From assembly GCF_001650495.1 (NCBI RefSeq), contig NZ_LWCS01000021.1:147540-211539 (forward strand): DNA of 64,000 nucleotides. The letters are read 5' to 3'. Every line of letters begins with the position of its first letter. The first letter of the stretch is position 1. This document shows, piece by piece, positions 57,856-64,000 of the stretch. Position numbers and translations under genes: made by a program. The DNA comes from Mycolicibacterium iranicum. Lineage in GTDB: Bacteria > Actinomycetota > Actinomycetes > Mycobacteriales > Mycobacteriaceae. Below the pieces are notes generated by a model. It was not told where the DNA came from. It saw only the letters and a program-made list of their open reading frames with translations, and did no database searches.

Positions 57856-59110
57856 CCGCGAACGCGACCGGATCGTCCTTGGCGAGCTGCCGGCGCGCTT
57901 TGCGGCGGGTGATGAGGATGCCGGCGATCGCAAGCGTCCACACCACGTACTGAAGAGTCCAGGCGAGTCGGAACGATTCGAAGGAGATGCCGCCCGCGGC
58001 CTCCATTGCCATCCCCATGGTCTGCATCAACAGCAGCGACGCCAGGAACCCGCCCATGTTCACCATGCCCTGGGCTGTGCCCAGCGTCGCGCGGGTGTTG
58101 AACGTCCTCGCGAAGTCGAAGCCGACCATCGAACCGGGCCCGCCGAAAGACATCACCGTGATCAACGCGATGAGCAACCAGAGCGGCGCGGGGCCGGGGA
58201 GCGCGAGCACGATGGTCCACATCAGGGCGTTGCTCGCGATGATCGCCAGCACCAGGCGGGACCGGCGGTGCGGGTGGCGGCCCGTCACGAAGCCGATCAG
58301 CACGCCGAAGCCGACCGCAGTGGCGACCGACAAGCTGAGCAACGCTCCGGCCGCACCGGCCGAAAGTCCTTGCGCTTCCGTCAAATATGGAACACCCCAC
58401 ATCAGCGCGAACACGGTGAGCGAGAACTGCGTCCCCATGTGGGTGAAGAATCCGAGGCGGGTGCCCGGACGTAGCCATACGGTCTTGACGCTGCGCAGCG
58501 TCTCGCGGACGGACATGGCCTCGCCGGTGGTCGCGGCGCCGTCCGGGGCGTTCTTGACGACGAGCAGAGTCAGCACGATCGAGAGCACACCGAGCGCTCC
58601 GGCAGACAGGTACGCGACGGACCACCCGGCGGCGTGAAGTACGGCCAGGAACGGCACGGCCGACAGTACCTGCCCGATCTGGCCGAAAATCCCCGTCAGC
58701 TGCGTGACCAGCGGAACCTGGCGCGGCGCGAACCAGTGGGGAACGAGACGCAGTACGGAGATGAACGTGAAGGCATCGCCGAGCCCGACCACGGCGCGGG
58801 CAGCGATGGCCGCAGGCAACGACTCGGTGAACGCAAGGGCCAACTGACCCGAACCCATCATGGCCGCGCCGGCCACGATCATCGCGCGGGATCCGAATCG
58901 ATCGAGGAGCAGCCCCGCCGGGACCTGGGCGCCCGCATAGACGACCACTTGCAGGACGACGAAGGTGGACAACAGCGAGGGACCGGTGCTGAAGCGGTCA
59001 GCGGCCGCGAGACCGGACACACCCAGGGTGGTTCGGTCCAAAACAGCGACGACATAGGCGAGCAGCCCGGTCGCCCAGACGATCCAGGCACGCACGAGCA
59101 GGCACCTCAC
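57842..59110 (-). CDS. Major facilitator superfamily permease
   Basis: A 422-residue MFS transporter with about 12 helices. GLLLDRFGSRAMIVAGAAMM between helices 2 and 3 is the DRxGxR loop, and GRHPHRRSRLVLAII its second-half counterpart. The start is uncertain: I use the GTG at 59110 just before RCLLVRAWIVWATGLL, but an ATG at 59161 is in frame. It is divergent from the MerR gene, which may control it. Substrate unknown; a drug or organic acid exporter is possible. Confidence 0.87.
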   Translation of the reverse strand: MRCLLVRAWIVWATGLLAYVVAVLDRTTLGVSGLAAADRFSTGPSLLSTFVVLQVVVYAGAQVPAGLLLDRFGSRAMIVAGAAMMGSGQLALAFTESLPAAIAARAVVGLGDAFTFISVLRLVPHWFAPRQVPLVTQLTGIFGQIGQVLSAVPFLAVLHAAGWSVAYLSAGALGVLSIVLTLLVVKNAPDGAATTGEAMSVRETLRSVKTVWLRPGTRLGFFTHMGTQFSLTVFALMWGVPYLTEAQGLSAGAAGALLSLSVATAVGFGVLIGFVTGRHPHRRSRLVLAIIASNALMWTIVLALPGPAPLWLLIALITVMSFGGPGSMVGFDFARTFNTRATLGTAQGMVNMGGFLASLLLMQTMGMAMEAAGGISFESFRLAWTLQYVVWTLAIAGILITRRKARRQLAKDDPVAFAAMTK

Positions 59111-59447
59111 AATGAGCGGACTTTGTCTTAATGTCCTGCGCGACGCGCCAGGCATTGTCATCTTCGCGCACTTGCTGTGCCCTGCGCCAATCGAATTGCT
59201 CACAGGTAGCGGGAGCAATCCCGTCCGCCGACGCATAGAAGTTGGCTAAAATTGCACATCAATGTTGATTTATCGACTATATGATCATTATTCACGCTGA
59301 TAGCAGTTTGTATTGCGCAGGAAGACTCCCAAGGATTAATGATCGAGATACTTCGCTCGTTCTGCACCGCGGGGGGCTACAGTGTGTGCATGTCCCGACC
59401 AGGTCTCAAATGTGCCTGGCGCGCCGCACCTGTGGAGACGCTGCTGC
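59111..59447. other. Divergent noncoding region between MFS and MerR genes
   Basis: No gene is supported here. The middle (about 59240-59345) is clearly AT-richer than the window and holds the perfect palindrome ATCAATGTTGAT (59258-59269). TACAGT at 59378-59383 could be a -10 box for the MerR gene, with a leader of about 57 bases and GGAG (59434-59437) as ribosome site. The promoter of the MFS gene must also lie here. Confidence 0.5.
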
Positions 59448-60188
59448 ATGGCTGAATACCGACTCGAAGACCTCGCCCGGGTGTCGGGAGTCAGCGCCCG
59501 GAACATCCGCGCCTACCGCGAGCGCGGGCTGCTCGATGCGCCACGCCGGGTTGGCCGCTCGGCGCTGTACGACGACTACCACCTGTCCCAGCTCAACACC
59601 ATCAGCCACCTGCTGCGCAAGGGCTACAACTCGGCGCACATCGCAGAGTTCTTCGCGAGCATGCGTCAGGGAACAGACCTGGCAGACATTCTCGGCCTGC
59701 AACAGGCGGTGCTGGGCCCGTCGAAGGTGTCGCAGAACAATGGCACGCCCACGACCATCGATCCGGACAGCGACGAGGGCCGGAAGCTCGTCGAATACGG
59801 CCTCGCCGAGGTCGTCGGAAGCAAGATCAGGGTGAACGACGGGGCGGCGGCTGAGATTCTCGAGCGTTCACCCGATCAAGTGCTCTACGCGCGGGCACTC
59901 GTGAGGTTCATCGAGGCCGCCGCGCACTCCGTTGACGACCTCGCGGAGGCTTTTGTCGCAAGTCTGGTCGAGCTGTATCGGACGCGTGTCGGGGCCAACT
60001 ACCTGCCGCGCCCTGACGAGCTGGACGAGATCCGCAGGATCGCGCAGGACTATCGCGCGCTGGGGGAGAACGTCATCGCCGCCCAGTTCGACCGGGCGAC
60101 GCGCCGTCAGATGGTCACGTCTGCATCCGACTACACCGCAAGAATTCTGCTCGGCGGAGCATGGGAGCCCCGGCGTCGCGGCGCGTGA
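59448..60188 (+). CDS. MerR-family transcriptional regulator
   Basis: A 246-residue MerR-type regulator from the ATG at 59448 with GGAG upstream. The N-terminal YRLEDLARVSGVSARNIRAYRERGLLDAPRRVGRSALYDDYHLSQLNTI is a classic MerR winged helix (residues 3-52), followed by a long effector domain with no metal-binding cysteine cluster. The larger C-terminal part suggests an organic ligand. Being divergent from the MFS permease, it probably regulates that gene. Confidence 0.9.
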   Translation: MAEYRLEDLARVSGVSARNIRAYRERGLLDAPRRVGRSALYDDYHLSQLNTISHLLRKGYNSAHIAEFFASMRQGTDLADILGLQQAVLGPSKVSQNNGTPTTIDPDSDEGRKLVEYGLAEVVGSKIRVNDGAAAEILERSPDQVLYARALVRFIEAAAHSVDDLAEAFVASLVELYRTRVGANYLPRPDELDEIRRIAQDYRALGENVIAAQFDRATRRQMVTSASDYTARILLGGAWEPRRRGA

Positions 60189-60362
60189 ACCCGCCGAGGT
60201 TCCGTCCGCCGCAAGGCTGGCAACCACACGTACTCGCAGTTGGCACGTCGGATTCCCTGTTCACCCGTCGACCGGAGACGACCTCACCTGTGAATGGGAC
60301 ATGCGGCAGGTGGCACCATGTCTGCGCCTCCCGAGTTTTCACGTTCGGACCTACTCATTAGT

Positions 60363-60380
60363 AAGTTTTGTAGCAAACTT
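60363..60380. promoter_or_regulatory. Palindrome in the fas upstream region (1)
   Basis: AAGTTT and AAACTT are perfect inverted arms with a 6-bp spacer, about 500 bp before the fas start and about 175 bp after the MerR stop. It could be an operator for fas or a hairpin after the MerR gene. No T-run follows. Confidence 0.35.
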
Positions 60381-60469
60381 GTGTCCGTGCAGCGAAGCGT
60401 CCACAAGACACTTTTTGTGATCTTGTAGTCCCTCCGGCAGCCGTCGCGGCACCCCCGGAAATCGAAATT

Positions 60470-60481
60470 CGTTAGATAACG
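60470..60481. promoter_or_regulatory. Palindrome in the fas upstream region (2), candidate FasR-type site
   Basis: CGTTA-GA-TAACG is a perfect inverted repeat. Including flanks it extends to a 20-bp imperfect palindrome (60466-60485). A GATAAC direct repeat continues to 60492. FasR is the known activator of fas in mycobacteria; assigning this site to it is inference. Confidence 0.4.
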
Positions 60482-60876
60482 ATTTGATAACAATACTGCT
60501 TTGAACTGCGATTCTTTCTTACTCGACCGTAACCACCCGCATGCAGGACGTTTGTCCCGGATGGCTGGGGGCGTTCGCAAACAGCACGTTACGCAACGCG
60601 CTGTTACCGATGCGTAGAACTCGCCAGTAACCATTTGAGGCGCCAGACTAGGGCAGTCTCTTATGACACTCTTAGTACGGCTGGAGCGTCCGCCGACGGG
60701 GCTCCGACGGCACGCCACGACTGCGACCCGGAGCGCAGCGGACGAGACCAGCCGGATTCGACGCCGAATCGCAAGGCCCACGCCGGGTGCACAGGCAAGC
60801 ACCCGCGGGAAGCACAGCACCGAGCCTCACCCCCAGCGATGTAGAGCGCGGAATAGCACCGAGGAGAACAAAAGAC

Positions 60877-63800
60877 GTGACGATCAACGACCAGCACCGT
60901 GCGACCGCCGACTCAGACGAGGCCGACCAGGTCTTCGAACCTCTGACCGGAACGCACGCACTCGTCGATCGGCTGCACTCCGGGGAGCCCTACGCCGTGG
61001 CGTTCGGCGGCCAGGGCGGCCCCTGGCTGGAGAACCTCGAAGAGCTCGTGAACTCCGCCGGCATCGAATCCGAGATCAGCCAGCTGGTGGCGGAAGCCGA
61101 ACTGCTGCTCGAGCCGCTAGCGCGCGAACTCGTCGTCGTCCGCCCCATCGGCTTCGAACCCATGAAGTGGATCCGGGCGCTGGCGGCCGACGAGCCGCTG
61201 CCCTCGGCCAAGGACCTCACCACCGCCGCCATCTCCGGGCCCGGCATCCTGCTCACCCAGATGGCCGCGCAGCGGGCGCTGAAGCGTCAGGGCCTCGACC
61301 TCGACGGTCACCCCCCGGTCGCCATCGCCGGCCACTCTCAGGGCGTCACCGCCGTGGAATCGCTCAAGGCCGCCGGTACCCGGGACGTCGAACTGCTGGC
61401 CATCGGCCAGTTGATCGGCGCCGCCGGCTCGCTGGTGTCCCGTCGCTGCGGGATGGTCGGTCGCGGCGACAAGGCGCCGATGGTCTCGGTGCTCAATGTC
61501 GACCCCGACCGGATGGCAGAGCTTCTCGACGAATTCGCCCAGGACGTTCGCACCGTCCTCCCACCGGCCCTGTCCATCCGCAACGGCAGGCGCTCGGTCG
61601 TCATCACCGGCACCCCGGAGCAACTCGCCCGCTTCGAGCTCTACTGCGAGAAGATCACCGAGAAGGAGGAGGCAGAGCGTAAGAACAAGACCCGCGGCGG
61701 CGCGATCTTCCGCCCGATCTTCAACCAGCTCAACGTCGAGGTCGGATTCCACACGCCACGCCTGGCGGGCGGCGTCGACCTCGTCAACGAGTGGGCGGCG
61801 CGCACCGGCCTGGACGCCGAGCTCACCCGCGAGCTGACCGAGACCATCTTCGTCAGGCCTGTCGACTGGGTGTCCGAGGTCGAAGGCCTCGCCGCCACCG
61901 GGGCCAAGTGGATTGTCGACCTGGGCCCGAGCGACACCGTGACGCGCCTGACCGCACCGGTGATCCGGGGTCTGGGCATCGGCATCGTTCCGGCTGCCAC
62001 CCGTGCCGGCCAGCGCAGCCTGTTCACCGTCGGCGCCGCGCCCGCCGTCGCGCCGGCCTGGTCCAGCTACGCCCCGAAACCTGTCACGCTGCCCGACGGC
62101 TCGGTCAAGGCATCGACGAAGTTCACCCGCCTCACCGGACGCTCGCCGATCCTGCTCGCCGGGATGACGCCGACGACGGTCGACGCCAAGATCGTCGCCG
62201 CCGCGGCGAACGCCGGCCACTGGGCCGAGCTCGCCGGTGGCGGCCAGGTCACCGAGGAGATCTTCGACGCCCGCATCCAGGAACTCACCCAGCTGCTGGA
62301 GCCGGGCCGAGCCATCCAGTTCAACTCGCTGTTCCTCGACCCCTACCTGTGGAAGCTGCAGATCGGCGGCAAGCGTCTGGTGCAGAAGGCCCGCCAGTCC
62401 GGCGCGCCGATCGACGGTGTGATCGTCACCGCGGGCATCCCGGACCTCGAAGAGGCCGTCGACCTGATCGAAGAGCTGCACTCCGTCGGCATCAGCATGG
62501 TGACCTTCAAGCCGGGCACCGTCGACCAGATCAAGTCGGTCATCAAGATCGCCGCCGAGGTACCCGAACGTGACGTCATCGTTCACATCGAGGGTGGTCG
62601 CGCCGGCGGCCACCACTCCTGGGAGGATCTCGACGACCTCCTGCTGAGCACCTACGGCGAGCTGCGCAAGTACTCCAACGTCACAATCTGCGTCGGCGGC
62701 GGCATCGGCACCCCCGAACGGGCCGCGGAGTACCTGTCCGGAGAGTGGGCCAAGCCCTACGGCTTCCCCGAGATGCCGGTCGACGGCATCCTCGTCGGGA
62801 CCGCCGCCATGGCGACGCTGGAGGCCACCACCTCACCCGCCGTCAAGCAGCTGCTCGTCGACACCAACGGAACCGACACCTGGGTCGGGGCAGGCAAGGC
62901 CATCAACGGCATGGCCAGCGGCCGTAGCCAGCTGGGCGCCGACATCCACGAGATCGACAACACCGCGTCGCGCTGCGGTCGCCTGCTCGACGAGGTGGCC
63001 GGTGACGCCGACGCCGTCGCCGAGCGTCGCGACGAGATCATCGCGGCCATGGCGAACACCGCCAAGCCGTACTTCGGCGACATCGCCGACATGTCCTACC
63101 TGCAGTGGCTTCGGCGCTATGTCGAGTTGGCCATCGGCGACGGCGACAGCACTGCCGACACCGCAGCCCCGGGCAGCCCGTGGCTGGCCGACACGTGGCG
63201 CGAGCGCTTCGAGGAGATGCTCAAGCGTGCCGAGGCTCGCCTCAACGAGAAGGACTTCGGGCCGATCGAGTCGCTGTTCGACTCGTCTGCGGAAGGTCAA
63301 GCGCTGCTCGACAATCCCGAGACGGCGATCGCCGCGCTGCTGGCCCGCTACCCGGATGCCGAGACCGTCAAGCTGCATCCCGCCGACCTGCCGTTCTTCG
63401 TGACGCTGTGCAAGAAGCCCGGGAAGCCGGTCAACTTCGTGCCCGTGATCGACAAGGACGTGCGGCGCTGGTGGCGCTCGGACTCGCTGTGGCAGGCCCA
63501 CGACGCCCGCTACACCGCAGATCAGGTGTGCATCATTCCCGGCACTCAGGCCGTCGCGGGCATCACCCGCGTCGACGAGCCCGTCGGTGAGCTGCTCGAC
63601 CGTTTCGAGCAGGAAATCGTCGATCGCGTGCTCGCCACCGGTGCGAAGCCGGTCTCAATGGTGTCGCGCCGTCAGGCTCGCGCCGACGTCAGCGGACCGC
63701 TGGCCGTCGTGCTCGACTCGCCTGACGTGCTGTGGGCAGGACGCACCGCGATCAACCCGGTGCACCGCATCGGTGCGCCGAAGGAGTGGCAGGTCAACGA

Positions 63801-64000
63801 CGTGCCCGGCAAGCCCAGCGCGACGCACCCCAATACCGGTGCGCGCCTTGAACTTGTCTCGGATGGCTCCGTGACGCTGAGCGTGCCGCTGTCCGATATC
63901 TGGATCGACATCCGCTTCACGTTGCCCGCGACGACTGTCGACGGCGGCGCCCCGATCGTCACCGTCGAGGACGCATCGAAGGCGATGCGCGCCGTGCTGG
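60877..64000 (+). CDS. fas: Type I fatty acid synthase, N-terminal part (runs off the window)
   Basis: The first 1041 residues of FAS-I from the GTG at 60877 (VTINDQHRAT), open to the window end. The acetyl/acyltransferase domain has AGHSQG with the nucleophile S154 and VGFHTPRL. From about residue 414 (FTRLTGRSPILLAGMTPTTVD) comes the FMN enoyl reductase domain with EGGRAGGHHSWEDLDDL near 571 and VCVGGGIGTPERAAEYL. The dehydratase region begins after about 700. Full-length mycobacterial FAS-I is about 3,070 residues. It makes C16-C26 acyl-CoAs for membrane lipids and mycolic acids in the cytoplasm. GAGGAG 10 bases upstream supports the start. Confidence 0.96.
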   Translation, partial: MTINDQHRATADSDEADQVFEPLTGTHALVDRLHSGEPYAVAFGGQGGPWLENLEELVNSAGIESEISQLVAEAELLLEPLARELVVVRPIGFEPMKWIRALAADEPLPSAKDLTTAAISGPGILLTQMAAQRALKRQGLDLDGHPPVAIAGHSQGVTAVESLKAAGTRDVELLAIGQLIGAAGSLVSRRCGMVGRGDKAPMVSVLNVDPDRMAELLDEFAQDVRTVLPPALSIRNGRRSVVITGTPEQLARFELYCEKITEKEEAERKNKTRGGAIFRPIFNQLNVEVGFHTPRLAGGVDLVNEWAARTGLDAELTRELTETIFVRPVDWVSEVEGLAATGAKWIVDLGPSDTVTRLTAPVIRGLGIGIVPAATRAGQRSLFTVGAAPAVAPAWSSYAPKPVTLPDGSVKASTKFTRLTGRSPILLAGMTPTTVDAKIVAAAANAGHWAELAGGGQVTEEIFDARIQELTQLLEPGRAIQFNSLFLDPYLWKLQIGGKRLVQKARQSGAPIDGVIVTAGIPDLEEAVDLIEELHSVGISMVTFKPGTVDQIKSVIKIAAEVPERDVIVHIEGGRAGGHHSWEDLDDLLLSTYGELRKYSNVTICVGGGIGTPERAAEYLSGEWAKPYGFPEMPVDGILVGTAAMATLEATTSPAVKQLLVDTNGTDTWVGAGKAINGMASGRSQLGADIHEIDNTASRCGRLLDEVAGDADAVAERRDEIIAAMANTAKPYFGDIADMSYLQWLRRYVELAIGDGDSTADTAAPGSPWLADTWRERFEEMLKRAEARLNEKDFGPIESLFDSSAEGQALLDNPETAIAALLARYPDAETVKLHPADLPFFVTLCKKPGKPVNFVPVIDKDVRRWWRSDSLWQAHDARYTADQVCIIPGTQAVAGITRVDEPVGELLDRFEQEIVDRVLATGAKPVSMVSRRQARADVSGPLAVVLDSPDVLWAGRTAINPVHRIGAPKEWQVNDVPGKPSATHPNTGARLELVSDGSVTLSVPLSDIWIDIRFTLPATTVDGGAPIVTVEDASKAMRAVL

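Larger units (their letters stand above)
60189..60876. other. Long noncoding region upstream of fas
   Basis: No convincing gene is seen in these 688 bp. Short open frames on both strands lack start context and family features. The segment 60355-60520 is AT-richer and carries two palindromes (60363-60380 and 60470-60481). A GAGGAG ribosome site at 60861-60866 serves the fas GTG. Long regulated leaders before fas are known in mycobacteria, where the TetR-type FasR acts. The transcription start is not visible from sequence alone. Confidence 0.55.

Noticed and set aside
60284..60820. 178-residue minus-strand open frame upstream of fas
   Set aside because: No recognisable motif, odd composition with many Arg/Ser/Cys, no ribosome site, and it covers the palindromes. 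Treated as noncoding.
60663..61682. 339-residue plus-strand open frame over the start of fas
   Set aside because: It is in a different frame from the FAS-I protein, which is open from 60877 to the window end and has clear acyltransferase and enoyl reductase motifs. The open frame is Arg-rich noise.
1..64000. CRISPR arrays, tRNA or rRNA genes, insertion sequences, prophage
   Set aside because: No regularly spaced repeats, transposase-like proteins, attachment-type repeats or RNA gene patterns were noticed on reading. A dedicated search (tRNAscan, ISfinder-type) was not possible.

Overview
The window is high-GC actinobacterial DNA that reads as a fast-growing mycobacterium (Mycolicibacterium-like). 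The support is a yrbE-mce transporter operon, the 5' third of a type I fatty acid synthase gene (fas), a mycofactocin-type SDR, an F420/LLM-type oxidoreductase, four cytochromes P450 with small 3Fe-4S ferredoxins, and many acyl-CoA enzymes. No rRNA, tRNA, CRISPR or insertion sequence was seen.

Layout. 1-2.0 kb: the end of a CoA-transferase B subunit and a QuiC1-like 3-dehydroshikimate dehydratase (protocatechuate/beta-ketoadipate side). 2.1-4.8 kb: P450-ferredoxin-P450. 4.8-10.6 kb: a tightly overlapping minus-strand operon of NuoF-like flavoprotein, ferredoxin, Zn-ribbon/OB/thiolase fusion, alpha/beta hydrolase and two HIBADH-type dehydrogenases. 10.6-14.7 kb: a small unknown gene, then an operon of two amidohydrolases, a Rieske protein and an alpha/beta hydrolase. 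15-21.4 kb: plus-strand operon of two acyl-CoA dehydrogenases, LLM oxidoreductase, sulfotransferase-fold protein, TIM-barrel isomerase and a DUF1214-like protein. 21.5-25.3 kb: a secreted protein, then P450, ferredoxin and two SDRs. 25.6-40.1 kb: one apparent 12-gene plus-strand operon of aldehyde dehydrogenase, class III CoA-transferase, KAS-III-like/OB protein, thiolase, yrbEA, yrbEB and mceA-F. 40.1-41.6 kb: three small exported proteins. 41.7-43.8 kb: P450 and divergent TetR. 43.8-46.2 kb: COX4-like, CoxIII/NorE-like and two paralogous membrane proteins. 46.3-53.4 kb: thiolase, Zn-ribbon/OB protein, a broken VOC gene, a crotonase, two acyl-CoA ligases and an amidohydrolase. 53.6-55.1 kb: two Mce-associated membrane proteins. 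From 55.1 kb the content looks more general: two IspD-like genes, LtrA, an MFS permease, a MerR regulator and fas.

How it may work together (inference). The 2-55 kb part looks like an uptake-and-degradation island for a hydrophobic, probably polycyclic or terpenoid/steroid-like carboxylic compound. Mce/YrbE would import it, P450-ferredoxin pairs hydroxylate it, SDRs and the aldehyde dehydrogenase oxidise it, FadD and CaiB enzymes make CoA esters, the paired acyl-CoA dehydrogenases and crotonase act in side-chain or ring beta-oxidation, and three thiolase/OB modules cleave C-C bonds. The substrate cannot be read from the sequence. Nothing seen specifically marks cholesterol.

The strongest new signal is a shared inverted repeat, GAGAAT-N3-ATTCTC. 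It is perfect at two promoters and has one or two mismatches at several others across the island, which points to one repressor (not recognisable in the window) controlling most of these operons. Two other operator types are visible: a tandem pair of perfect GTAGCCGATCGGCTAC palindromes before the membrane-protein/CoxIII operon, and an ATGCTgAG/CTtAGCAT repeat between the P450 and TetR genes.
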